A stretch of 64,000 nt of DNA, from positions 1-64,000 of the forward strand of contig JAQUKV010000005.1 of the NCBI GenBank assembly GCA_028718905.1, in the 5' to 3' direction. The notes below the pieces were generated by a model, which ran no database searches, was not told the DNA's origin, and saw nothing but the letters and a program-made list of their open reading frames with translations. This DNA comes from Candidatus Peribacteraceae bacterium (lineage in GTDB: Bacteria; Patescibacteriota; Gracilibacteria; Peribacterales; Peribacteraceae). The translations under genes and the position numbers were made by a program. Shown one piece after another: positions 25,502 to 34,198 of the stretch (position 1 is its first letter; every line of letters begins with the position of its first letter).

Positions 25502-26296
25502 TCAGGCACCACTCCCCTGATCCCACATGTGCCGGAACTGGTTTCGATACAGCGCCATGAGTTCGGGATGCCGGATGAGCAGCACCTTTGGATGCTCCTT
25601 GTCGCAGACAAAGTGCGCGATGTGATGTGCGGCGAAGCCGATGTAGTCGCGACGAATAGGCATGTCATCGAGGATACGCAGCGTGCGCAGCTCCTTGGAA
25701 TCGCGCTTCGCGATCTCGCGCATTGTCGGACTATCGGTATTGATGACGCGCGCGAAGACACCGCGGTGGTAGCGCTTTGCGCGGAACGCAAGTTCCTCGG
25801 GCGATTCATCCCCCATGCCAGCGACATCCCAGTAATTCTGCATGGAACCGACGTGCAAATACTCACCGTCACACTCATCCGGCAGCTTCAGGTATTCCTC
25901 GCGGAAGGCATCCACTCCCTCGCGCAGTTGGATAAGTTCGTGCGGTGCGCTCTCAGCCTCCTGCTCCAGATCGACATAGGGCAACAGATGATCCAGATCC
26001 TGCAGGGCCAGCTGAACTTTGCGCAGTGACCGTTGCTCCTGATCGAGCTTGTGAATGAGAGTCCTCAGCGTGAGCGGCGCGTACACCGACTGTTTCTGGT
26101 TCACGGAGAACGATTGCACGAGACCACGCTCCTGCAGGCGTTTGACCGTGCGATAGGCGGTCATAATATTGAGCCCGGATTCGCCGATGAGCTCCGTCAT
26201 CGTGGCGCGGCGCATCCGGAGGAGATGGAGATAGAGTGTGACCTCTTCATCACGCAAGCCTGTCAGAATCAGAAGTTGCTGAAGCTTTTTGAGCAC
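25502..26296 (-). CDS. TrmB-like transcriptional regulator R2
   Basis: 264 residues starting at a GTG. The N-terminal winged helix is LLILTGLRDEEVTLYLHLLR followed by ESGLNIMTAYRTVKRLQERG, and the C-terminal half is about 190 residues with no Cys cluster. It is co-directional with the array, lying between A4 and A3, and diverges from R1/R4 in its C-terminal half (EYLHVGSMQNYWDV, HIAHFVCDKEHPKVLLIR), so it likely senses something different or dimerises separately. TTTACA-N16-TATACT precedes the start by six bases. DNA-binding role from family; target not known. Confidence 0.8.
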   Translation of the reverse strand: MLKKLQQLLILTGLRDEEVTLYLHLLRMRRATMTELIGESGLNIMTAYRTVKRLQERGLVQSFSVNQKQSVYAPLTLRTLIHKLDQEQRSLRKVQLALQDLDHLLPYVDLEQEAESAPHELIQLREGVDAFREEYLKLPDECDGEYLHVGSMQNYWDVAGMGDESPEELAFRAKRYHRGVFARVINTDSPTMREIAKRDSKELRTLRILDDMPIRRDYIGFAAHHIAHFVCDKEHPKVLLIRHPELMALYRNQFRHMWDQGSGA

Positions 26297-26302
26297 CGAT
26301 GC

Positions 26303-26330
26303 AGTATAGACGAATGTGAGAACATGTAAA
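26303..26330 (-). promoter_or_regulatory. Leaderless-type promoter of R2
   Basis: TATACT (26303-26308) sits six bases before the GTG start, with TTTACA 16 bases further upstream. It lies in the 43-base gap after the A4 stop codon, so R2 can be expressed apart from A4. Confidence 0.55.
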
Positions 26331-26339
26331 GTTTATTTG

Positions 26340-28019
26340 TCAATACACCTCTTTAAGGTAGCACTCCTCGCAGTACACCACCTCCGGCCGCTCTGGAGCG
26401 TAGGTCGTCTCGATCCCCTTCCCGCACTTCTGGCATTTCCTGCTCCAGAGGTGGCGGGGATTTCTCAGTGCCATGCGCCGCTTGTGGCGTTCGTCGGGAT
26501 GAAAGTGCGTAACCGGAAGTCGCATGCGCCGGAAGAACTCCAGCTCCTGCTTGATGATGCGGAACGGTCGTTTGGTCGCCTCGCATTCAATCGCCCAGTT
26601 CACGATATCGTCCGGAATGTCGTCGATGCGGTCCGGCAACTTTTCGGCTGGAATGATTTTTGACACTTTTGGAACCTCTTCCTCGCCGAAACGCCATGCC
26701 CATCCCTGTTTCGTGGCCTCCTCAGCACCGAGAGGAAAAATTTCTTGTGCGAGCGTATCGTTGTAGGCAAACGGAGAACATTCTGTGGAAAAGAACTCAC
26801 CCCATTCCCGGGTTGCACGCATGTGCGCAACAATCTCCGCAGCAAGACACTCGTAGGCTTCCGGTGTGTACTGTCGGTTAAGAATGCAATATTGCTTCTT
26901 GCGTAAGCCGACACATCCGAAACAGTCGCGACAGCCGTGACAGTTGTCGCAGTAGAAAAGATCGGAGGAATCTCGGCAAAACATCGTAAAGCGATATCCA
27001 TGCCCCATAAGACTGGTTGACTCATAGCAGAGCTCCGTCTGATCAAAGAAGCAGATATCCTGGCAGTCGATCGCCTTGAGTCCATCGTGAAGATTTGCGC
27101 AGTCACGCGATTCGAAGACATCAAATCCCAGATGCACACTCCGACACTGGAAAAGATTATCTCCTGTAACATCCTCGCACGACACCGCATTAACTGCACG
27201 ACGAATAGGATGACTCTGCAGGAGAGCATCAAAGTGTTGAAGTGCCCTCTGGTGCGCCTGGTGACTACCGCTTAGAGACGCAATGAAGTTGTCCACTTCT
27301 TCCTTTGTGCACGGACGGTTGAGAATGTAATTCTCTTTGCGCCGGAGACCTATGCAAAGAAAACACCGGCTACATCCCCGGCAGTCCCGCAGGAACGCGC
27401 TATCGCGGCAGTCTTCGCAATTCTGCAAGTGATGCACATTGTAGCAGCCGCGGCAGTCACAGCACTCGTACAGCAATTCCGAAGCAGTGCACCACAGAGT
27501 ATCGACGATGGACCGATTATCCACACTCAGAAAGCCGTAGTAGCAGTCGCGATTCCGATTTGCAGATGTGAGGAGATAGCAGTTCTCATTGTCATCCGCG
27601 AAATTACAGTAATCGCTGTTCACCGCATTATTGTTTACGAGCGGTGGTCGGGGGACACGCCGCTGTAGATCACGGAATTGCACAAAGAAAGGACGGCCCG
27701 GATCGAAGGGCGCACCAAATGCGAGAGGATCCCACCGATCACTCCACCATTCCTCGTGCGAATAAACAGAGAACGGAGAATCAGGAGAGAAGAAAGAGAG
27801 TAACGGTGCACCACTCAATGTACTCTGCCTTCGAAAGAAGGTTCTTTCATTTCGGAATGCGAGCCGTCGGCGTTCGCGCTCGACGGGGCAGAGTGTTGGA
27901 ACCGGAATCAGTTCCCGCGTTCTCCGGAACACTGGGGACACTTTTTCGAGAAACGAAATGTCCTCCCCGCGAACATCGAATGGCTCTCCGGTTTGCCTGC
28001 AAAGAACACGCTGTGACAT
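26340..28019 (-). CDS. Cysteine-rich array protein A4
   Basis: 559 residues. The first module has lost most of its Cys: the N-terminus is CRQTGEPFDV with one Cys, the usual CPxC is CPVE, and the Cys of RRxCD is Ser (RRQSTLSG), so this copy probably cannot bind metal there. The central halves remain rich (YECCDCRGCYNVHHLQNCEDC, DCRGCSRCFLCIGL; YCDNCHGCRDCFGCVGL). C-terminal first subtype with CQKC and CEEC. About 104 bases of its 3' end are nearly identical to A5, suggesting recent gene conversion. Confidence 0.8.
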   Translation of the reverse strand: MSQRVLCRQTGEPFDVRGEDISFLEKVSPVFRRTRELIPVPTLCPVERERRRLAFRNERTFFRRQSTLSGAPLLSFFSPDSPFSVYSHEEWWSDRWDPLAFGAPFDPGRPFFVQFRDLQRRVPRPPLVNNNAVNSDYCNFADDNENCYLLTSANRNRDCYYGFLSVDNRSIVDTLWCTASELLYECCDCRGCYNVHHLQNCEDCRDSAFLRDCRGCSRCFLCIGLRRKENYILNRPCTKEEVDNFIASLSGSHQAHQRALQHFDALLQSHPIRRAVNAVSCEDVTGDNLFQCRSVHLGFDVFESRDCANLHDGLKAIDCQDICFFDQTELCYESTSLMGHGYRFTMFCRDSSDLFYCDNCHGCRDCFGCVGLRKKQYCILNRQYTPEAYECLAAEIVAHMRATREWGEFFSTECSPFAYNDTLAQEIFPLGAEEATKQGWAWRFGEEEVPKVSKIIPAEKLPDRIDDIPDDIVNWAIECEATKRPFRIIKQELEFFRRMRLPVTHFHPDERHKRRMALRNPRHLWSRKCQKCGKGIETTYAPERPEVVYCEECYLKEVY

Positions 28020-28104
28020 GTGACATAGACTCGTCTCGATAAAAATGCCGTCAATTCAGCAAATGGATCGTCCTTCTGACACGCCGGTAAGCTGTTTCGT
28101 TCGC

Positions 28105-28872
28105 TTATTCGTTCCCAATCCTCTGGGAATGAGCGTTGTACTGGACCCGCTGTGCGTCTGCAATCGAACGCGATTTCACGAGAACACCATAGGGATTCTC
28201 ACGATCACAGACATTCGCGAAGAGGACATAATCGTTCGTATCGGAAAAAATGATGAAGCGGTTCCTGAAGTCGATATTCAAAATATCAATGCGAGTTCTG
28301 AAGCGATTTGTGGCCTCACGCGTGCAGAAGTGTTCCGTACTAGGACCGAATGTGGTGCAGATCGCCCTATGTTGTGCATGCTTCAGACGATTCTTGCGGA
28401 ATTCATCGCCGGTCTCGACTCCCCCAATGAGAGGAATGAACGACTCAAAATCTCCGAAATCGAAGTTCGTCTCGTAGTCGATATCGGACATAAACAGGTA
28501 TGCATCGTGCAATTGGGAAGGAGTGTGGAGCGTTTCGAAGACTTCAGTATCATCGCGGCCAGCATGGAGGAATGGTGCAGCGTGTTTGAGCTTCAAGATA
28601 CTCTTGCGCAGACCCCGTTCTTTTTTTTGCAACTCAGCAACCAGATACGTCAGAGAGCGAACGGAAATCCCATCCCTCCCGTGCTTCACCGCATGAAGAT
28701 GCCTCAGTTTATCGAAAGCTCGATACGCACTGCTCTTACTCAGCCCCGTGCGGGAAACCAAACTGAAGATGTTCTCTGCCGGTTCCCGCAAGAGTTCCAA
28801 GTACAGTGTGATTTCGGCCTCTGAGAGACCGACATCGGCGAGGAGAGGTGCAAGCGTGCTGTTGAGTGACAT
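28105..28872 (-). CDS. TrmB-like transcriptional regulator R3
   Basis: 255 residues. Winged helix at the N-terminus (DVGLSEAEITLYLELLREPA, then SRTGLSKSSAYRAFDKLRHL) and a C-terminal half close in pattern to R2 (TPSQLHDAYLFMSDIDYE, FRTRIDILNIDFRNRFIIFS). It lies co-directionally between A5 and A4, 39 bases after the A5 stop codon, and its AT-rich upstream gap offers TTGCAT-N16-TAATAT. Together R2 and R3 form one subgroup and R1 and R4 another, so the array contains two kinds of TrmB-like protein. Confidence 0.78.
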   Translation of the reverse strand: MSLNSTLAPLLADVGLSEAEITLYLELLREPAENIFSLVSRTGLSKSSAYRAFDKLRHLHAVKHGRDGISVRSLTYLVAELQKKERGLRKSILKLKHAAPFLHAGRDDTEVFETLHTPSQLHDAYLFMSDIDYETNFDFGDFESFIPLIGGVETGDEFRKNRLKHAQHRAICTTFGPSTEHFCTREATNRFRTRIDILNIDFRNRFIIFSDTNDYVLFANVCDRENPYGVLVKSRSIADAQRVQYNAHSQRIGNE

Positions 28873-28873
28873 A

Positions 28874-28910
28874 ATTGATATATTACAATATAAAATATAA
28901 TATGCAATCT
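28874..28910 (-). promoter_or_regulatory. AT-rich promoter region of R3
   Basis: Minus strand TTGCAT, 16 bases, TAATAT just before the R3 start. The segment includes an interrupted inverted repeat ATATTA...TAATAT that may be an operator. AT richness makes chance matches likely. Confidence 0.35.
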
Positions 28911-28911
28911 G

Positions 28912-30597
28912 TCAGTACACTGTTTTGAGATAGCACTCCTCGCAGTACACCACCTCCGGCCGCTCTGGAACGTAGGTCGTCTCGATCCCCTTCCCACACT
29001 TCTGGCACTTCCTGCTCCAGAGGTGGCGGGGATTGCGGAGCGCCATGCGTCTTTTATGCCGCTCGTCGGGATGGAAACGGGGAACCGGCAGTCGCATCTT
29101 TTGAAGGAACTCCAATTCCTGCTTAATGATTCTGAATGGACGATTCGTAGCTGCACATTCAATCGCCCAGTTCACAATATCATCCGGGATGTCATCGATG
29201 CGGTCCGGGAGTTTTGCCGCCGGGATGACTCTGTTCATCTTGGGCATCTCCTCGCTCTCTTTCCATTTCCAGCCACGTTTTGTCACGTCATTTTGCGTGA
29301 GCGGGTAATACTCCTGTGCAACGGTTTCGTTGTAGGCAAACGGAGAACGTTCTTCGGGAAAAAACTCGCCCCACTCTCCATCGGCGCGCATCTTTGCAAT
29401 GATCTGCGGAACAAGGCGTTCGTACTCCTCCTCGGAATATTGCTTGTTGAGAATGCAATGCCGCTGCCGGTGCAAGCCGAAGCACCCGAAACAATCGGTG
29501 CAGGAGAAGCAATACTCGCTCAGATACACGTTGCGGCATTCGTAGCTCTTGGAACAAGCGTAGAGGTGATATCCGAGATTGCAGCCATTTGTCTCGTATT
29601 GCAGTTCCCCATGGTACGGCTCCAGCGCATCCATGGAACTCTTCGTGTCTCCGCAGTCGAAGCAATGGATGCAGTCCTCGCAATCGAACATGTAATAGGA
29701 ATCACGAACATTCTTGCACTGGACAATGCGATTGCCCGTGGAACGCTCGCTCTGGATAGTGAGGATATTGCGATGGATCGCTTTCTGTTCGAGGTGTGAG
29801 TGGAACGCGCGTTCGTACTTCTCGGCAATCGCCCATCGGGCGGTATCGAGGGATTGGAGTTTGCGCCGGTATTCCGCTTCGGTCAGCTGCTCGTTCTCGA
29901 AGCAATATTTTCGGTGGCGGAGATTCCAGCACCCGAAGCAATCGCTGCACGCCTGACAGTCGTAGCAAAACCTGCAATCGGAGCAATTCTCGCATTCATG
30001 AAGGTGCGTGCTCGAAACACACTTCTTGCAGTCCACACACTCGGCGCAAAGCTCGCAGTGTTGTGTTCCGAGACAGTCGACACAATCCTTGCAATGGATG
30101 CTGAAATTGGTGATATAGAGGCAATCTTGGTTGTACCCCGAATTGATGCACATGTAACAATTCTTGTTGTACGGCGCGTGATGCGTGAATGCGGAATTCT
30201 CACTTCCCATGTTCATAATACATGGACGCGGCGCCACGTAGCTCAACTCGGAGAATTGTTCGAAGAACGGCCGGCGGAAATCGAATGCGCGACCCGTCGC
30301 GAGCTGATCCCAATCGTCAGACCACCAGACGGTTTGGTCGTAGACCGTGCAGGGTTTGTCCTGAGAGTAGATGGAAATCACTTCCTTTCCCGTCCTGTCA
30401 CAAGTGCGATGGTAAAGCTGTCTCTCGTTGCGATACATCAATCGACGTTGCTGCCTGCAATCGGGGCAGAGCGTTGGGGGAGGGAGCAAAAATTTTTCCC
30501 CTCCGAATACCGGAGAAAGCTCCTTCAAGAGAGCAAGATCATCGTCGGTGACCTCGAAAGGCTGGCGACACCAAGAATTTTTGCACTTTAACTGCAT
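28912..30597 (-). CDS. Cysteine-rich array protein A5
   Basis: 561 residues from the ATG at 30597; an extension to 30684 is made of the dispersed GCCCTGAGCGAGG repeat and is rejected. N-terminal CKNSWC and CPDC. Half one is the most Cys-dense in the array (IHCKDCVDCLGTQHCELC, ECVDCKKCVSSTHLHECENC, CRFCYDCQACSDCFGCWNL). Half two: YCFSCTDCFGCFGLHRQRHC. C-terminal first subtype; the tail is LKTVY rather than LKEVY. It shares a 104-base near-identical 3' tract with A4. R3 follows immediately downstream. Confidence 0.8.
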   Translation of the reverse strand: MQLKCKNSWCRQPFEVTDDDLALLKELSPVFGGEKFLLPPPTLCPDCRQQRRLMYRNERQLYHRTCDRTGKEVISIYSQDKPCTVYDQTVWWSDDWDQLATGRAFDFRRPFFEQFSELSYVAPRPCIMNMGSENSAFTHHAPYNKNCYMCINSGYNQDCLYITNFSIHCKDCVDCLGTQHCELCAECVDCKKCVSSTHLHECENCSDCRFCYDCQACSDCFGCWNLRHRKYCFENEQLTEAEYRRKLQSLDTARWAIAEKYERAFHSHLEQKAIHRNILTIQSERSTGNRIVQCKNVRDSYYMFDCEDCIHCFDCGDTKSSMDALEPYHGELQYETNGCNLGYHLYACSKSYECRNVYLSEYCFSCTDCFGCFGLHRQRHCILNKQYSEEEYERLVPQIIAKMRADGEWGEFFPEERSPFAYNETVAQEYYPLTQNDVTKRGWKWKESEEMPKMNRVIPAAKLPDRIDDIPDDIVNWAIECAATNRPFRIIKQELEFLQKMRLPVPRFHPDERHKRRMALRNPRHLWSRKCQKCGKGIETTYVPERPEVVYCEECYLKTVY

Positions 30598-30849
30598 GGC
30601 AGGAGAGAACAACAAGTATTTGCACCCTTCGACTCGTCGCTCCGCTCCTCGCTCAGGGCAAGCCAGGGATTGTTGCAGACGCATTGCATGGGAGGTCAGT
30701 ATACGACAGCAGTCAGTATAACGCAGTAAGCAGCATTGAAGCAGTAAGTATTAAGCAGTAAGCAGTACGCGTCTGTCTTCGTGCTTACTGCGTACTGCGT
30801 ACTGCTGTCTGCGTACTGCGTACTTGTCCTGAACGCAGTCGAAGGACTG
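30598..30849. repeat. Repeat-filled gap between A6 and A5
   Basis: A CCCTTCGAC...GCTCAGGG-family copy (about 30625-30662) is followed by a long GTAAGCAGTACGC-family array (30702-30825) with the same GTCTGTCTTCGTGC core, and by TGTCCTGAACGCAGTCGAAG at about 30823-30845. No gene is seen. This is the largest repeat island in the array. Confidence 0.8.
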
Positions 30850-32499
30850 CTAATATACTTCTTTCAGATAGCAGGATTCGCACAGAATTCTGCCGTCGTA
30901 CTCCTTGGGCCAACTCGTTTTCGTCTTCTGCCGGCACTTGCCGCACTGAACTTCTCGCAATGTCCCGTCGAAGGGAATCAGCCGGAAGTTCTCCTGCAAT
31001 CTTCGCATGTAGTAGGTGTAGGGCAACGGAACTTTGAGATCCTGCGCGAAAGCGATGTCCTCTTTGAGAACCTGGAACGGCCGATTCGCAACCGGATCCC
31101 AGTAGGGCGAACGGGGCACGGATGCATCCGCATGGTCTGAACGGTCCGGAACCTCGGAAGCATCCCGCGTGTCCGATTCGCGTTGCTCCTCCCTCTCCAA
31201 CATGCGAAACCCCCGCTTCTTTCCCTCTGCCGTCGTCATCTTCCAAACAAAGCCGGCAAGACTCTCTTCGTACGGATTTGCGGCGAAATGGGGCGGGAAA
31301 AATTGTCCGTACTCCTTCGTTTTCTTCATTGCCGCAATGACCTCCGCCTTCTTCGCTTCGAATGCTTCGGGCGCATACGGCCGATTGAAGATGTGATACT
31401 CCTTTCCGACAAGTCCGCAACACCCGAAACAGTGTTTGCACTGGAAACACTGCGCGCAGTACTCCATGAACTTGCACTGGATCACATTGTAGCCAAATTT
31501 TATGTCGTAGCACTTGTCCTGCGGCTCTATCGAGCCGTACACGAGTTCCGACCCCACGGCGGCGCATACCGTATCCAGACAATCCTTGCCCCCGAAGCCG
31601 CGGAAAATATTGGCGCAATCCTCCAGCTCATCCACAAAGAAGCAATTCAAACACCCTTTGCTCGAGTAGATGTAGTTGGCATCATCGCACTCCTGACACT
31701 GATCCATGAAGATGGCGCGATGCCATGCGTTCTCGCGCAACATCTTCTTGAATTCCTGCTTGGCATGTTCGTACACGGTACGTGATTTAAGATCCCAAGC
31801 CGCTATGCGCTTTTCGTATTCTTCTTTCGTCAACTGCTGGTTAGCGAAGCAGTAGGATTTGTTACGAAGGTTCGTGCAGAAGAAGCAGTGATTGCAGTTT
31901 CGGCAGTCATAGAGAAACGCACTCTCCGTACACTGCCAGCAGTTCAGCGTAAACACGACGCGGAAACAGAGATGGCTGTTGATCAGATCAACGCAGCGTT
32001 CGCTGTCATACGAAAAGACACCGTACTGACTGTTCTTCACGTTGAAAACGCGATAGCAGTATCGCAGGTCCTCGTCATTCAGACCCGAATGGCAAAGATG
32101 GCAGTTCTTCGAGTACCACCAGTCATCGGTGTACTCGCAATTCTCGTTCCCCGCACCCACGTTATGCGCGATGGGGCAGCGCCGGAAGAGCTCCCACATC
32201 TGCGGAAAAACGGGCTTCGTGAGATCGATCTCCGCGGACGGCGGATCGGCATTCTTGATCCACTCATCTTTATGCCAAACCGGGTAAGGACAGTCTGCGG
32301 AGAAGACGGAAACGATCGGCTTTCCGGACTTGTCGCACTTTCGCTTATGGAGCGCCCAGTGCTGCCAGAAAGCGCCGAGGATCTGCCATCGGGCAATGAG
32401 GCTTAAGTTTGGCTCACCGTCGATATTGAGCTTCTTTCGTAGCTCCATCTCGGCAGCGCTGACCTCGAAGGTTTGGCCGGTGACGGGACAGCGGGGCAT
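30850..32499 (-). CDS. Cysteine-rich array protein A6, divergent member
   Basis: 549 residues and the least typical copy. The N-terminal module keeps one Cys (CPVTGQTFEV) and replaces the CPxC block by a hydrophobic/aromatic stretch (ARWQILGAFWQHWALHKRKC). The central halves are still recognisable (LNCWQCTESAFLYDCRNCNH, CFFCTNLRNKSYC; YCAQCFQCKHCFGCCGLVGK). The GEWGEFFP motif is KEYGQFFP. A charged insertion (RESDTRDASEVPDRSDHADA) precedes the C-terminal module, which has RPFQVLKEDI, CGKC and CESC but lacks the RNPR and TTYAPER motifs. TATACT encoded in the end of A7 lies nine bases before its ATG. Confidence 0.78.
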   Translation of the reverse strand: MPRCPVTGQTFEVSAAEMELRKKLNIDGEPNLSLIARWQILGAFWQHWALHKRKCDKSGKPIVSVFSADCPYPVWHKDEWIKNADPPSAEIDLTKPVFPQMWELFRRCPIAHNVGAGNENCEYTDDWWYSKNCHLCHSGLNDEDLRYCYRVFNVKNSQYGVFSYDSERCVDLINSHLCFRVVFTLNCWQCTESAFLYDCRNCNHCFFCTNLRNKSYCFANQQLTKEEYEKRIAAWDLKSRTVYEHAKQEFKKMLRENAWHRAIFMDQCQECDDANYIYSSKGCLNCFFVDELEDCANIFRGFGGKDCLDTVCAAVGSELVYGSIEPQDKCYDIKFGYNVIQCKFMEYCAQCFQCKHCFGCCGLVGKEYHIFNRPYAPEAFEAKKAEVIAAMKKTKEYGQFFPPHFAANPYEESLAGFVWKMTTAEGKKRGFRMLEREEQRESDTRDASEVPDRSDHADASVPRSPYWDPVANRPFQVLKEDIAFAQDLKVPLPYTYYMRRLQENFRLIPFDGTLREVQCGKCRQKTKTSWPKEYDGRILCESCYLKEVY

Positions 32500-32506
32500 C
32501 GGGGCG

Positions 32507-34192
32507 TCAGTATACCTCTTTCAGGTAACACTGCTCACAATAGACTTTCTCCGGTCGGTCGGGCGCGTACGAGGTATCGATCGACTTGCTGCATTTCATG
32601 CATGTGCGCGTCCATAGATGCCGCGGATTACGAAGCGCCCTGCGATCGGCATGACGCTGGGAGAAGCTGCGAAGAGGAACAGGTACATTCATCCGACGAT
32701 AGAACGCGAGCTCCTGAGGGATGATCTTGTACGGCCTTTTGGAAATCTCGCACGTCAGCACCGACTTGCAGATCTCGTCCCCGGTTTCTGCGATCGAATC
32801 GGGAACTTGAATCCTCGGCCCCGTGTGCGGCGCGCGTTTGTCCGGCTCATCGAGCCATCGCCACCCGCGATCCAGAGCCTGCTGCTTCGTCAGCGGGAAA
32901 TAATCCTGAGCCAGCGTTTCATTGTAGGCATGGATGGATGACGTGACGGGCATGAATTCCCCCCACTCGCCGTGCGTGCGCATGAGCGCGACGATCCGCG
33001 AAACCAACGCCTCATACTGTTCCTTTGTGTATTGCTTATTCAGGATGCAGTACTCCTTGCGGTTCAGTCCCACGCACCCAAAACAGTGCTTGGTATGGTG
33101 GCAATGGTGGCAGTAGAACACATCATGGACGCTCGTGAGCGTGAGCGTGCTGAAATACCCTTCCTGCATGCCATACCCGCACACGCTGCATTCGTACAGA
33201 CGCTCGGCGTCTCCACACTCGTGAACATCCATGCAATCCTTGAGCGGCATGAACCCTTGGTAGATGTACCGGCAATCCCACAGATCCTCGCTGTCGTAAC
33301 ACTGGTACGCGTTTTTGCAGTGCACGAGGTAATCGCCCACCACATCTTCATTCTGTACACCGTGCATGTACTTCTGCGGAAACTCCAGTTTGATCTTGGC
33401 GAAGCGCTGGATTCCGGATCGGAGCGCCTGGCGCGAAGCCAGCATGGCGCGGAATTGCGCAAAGGCCTCCTTGCTGACAGGTTTATTCTCCACATGGTAT
33501 TCCTTGTTCCGAAGATTGCTGCACATCAAGCAGTTCTTGCAGCCCGTGCAGTTCTTGAGAAACATGCTGTCTGAGCAGTTCTCGCAATCCTGCAGAAAGG
33601 AACTTCCGTAGCACTGCACACAATCAACGCACTCGTAGCACAACTGCGATTTGCGCGAGCGGAAGCAATCCACACAATCGTGACACTGATTGATGCTATA
33701 ACAGTAGTAGCAATCCCAGTTCTCATCGGAATCGAAAATGAGATAGCAGTTCTTGTTCTTGCCAGCGTTGTTCGTGTACTCGCAGTTCTCATCAAACTCG
33801 AACCCTGTGAACAGACTCGGTCTCGGAACGATATCAAGAAGTTTTTGAATTTGTTCAAAGAACGGACGCCCTAAATCCACTTCCAGACCGTACGAGAATG
33901 GATCCCACTTGTCGCTGTACCAATCCTCCTGGCGGAATACCTTGCAGGGAACCGATGGATGCGTATTGGAAATGATTTTTGCACCAGTGAGATCGCACGT
34001 CCGCTCGTAGAGATTCATCTGATTGACCTGTGCGAGCCGCCTCTGGATCCGGCAATCGGGACACAGCAGGGGCGGAGGAAGCGGCTCTTTCTTCTCTGCA
34101 ATTTTCGGCGAGAGCCTGTCGAGGGACGCAAGATCTTCTTCCGAGATCTCGAACGTGACTTTGCACCAGCTGTTGCGACAGGTCTGTTTCAT
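32507..34192 (-). CDS. Cysteine-rich array protein A7
   Basis: 561 residues with about 41 Cys. N-terminal CRNSWC and CPDC. It is the sister of A12, not of its neighbours: both share FDENC-YTN, AGKNK-CYLIFDSDEN, KYMHGVQNEDVVGDYLV, SEDLWDCR and QGFMPLK-CMD-HECG blocks. Half one: QCHDCVDCFRSRKSQLCYEC, DCENCSDSMFLKNCTGCKNC. Half two: YCHHCHHTKHCFGCVGLNRK. C-terminal second subtype (VLTCEISKRPYKIIPQEL) with CMKC and CEQC. Its own -10 box lies within the last codons of A8, and its last codons in turn carry the box for A6. Confidence 0.8.
   Translation of the reverse strand: MKQTCRNSWCKVTFEISEEDLASLDRLSPKIAEKKEPLPPPLLCPDCRIQRRLAQVNQMNLYERTCDLTGAKIISNTHPSVPCKVFRQEDWYSDKWDPFSYGLEVDLGRPFFEQIQKLLDIVPRPSLFTGFEFDENCEYTNNAGKNKNCYLIFDSDENWDCYYCYSINQCHDCVDCFRSRKSQLCYECVDCVQCYGSSFLQDCENCSDSMFLKNCTGCKNCLMCSNLRNKEYHVENKPVSKEAFAQFRAMLASRQALRSGIQRFAKIKLEFPQKYMHGVQNEDVVGDYLVHCKNAYQCYDSEDLWDCRYIYQGFMPLKDCMDVHECGDAERLYECSVCGYGMQEGYFSTLTLTSVHDVFYCHHCHHTKHCFGCVGLNRKEYCILNKQYTKEQYEALVSRIVALMRTHGEWGEFMPVTSSIHAYNETLAQDYFPLTKQQALDRGWRWLDEPDKRAPHTGPRIQVPDSIAETGDEICKSVLTCEISKRPYKIIPQELAFYRRMNVPVPLRSFSQRHADRRALRNPRHLWTRTCMKCSKSIDTSYAPDRPEKVYCEQCYLKEVY
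32509..32514 (-). promoter_or_regulatory. -10 box of A6 inside the last codons of A7
   Basis: The A7 end GTA-TAC-TGA (Val-Tyr-stop) spells TATACT, nine bases before the A6 ATG. Confidence 0.5.
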
Positions 34193-34198
34193 GGGGCG

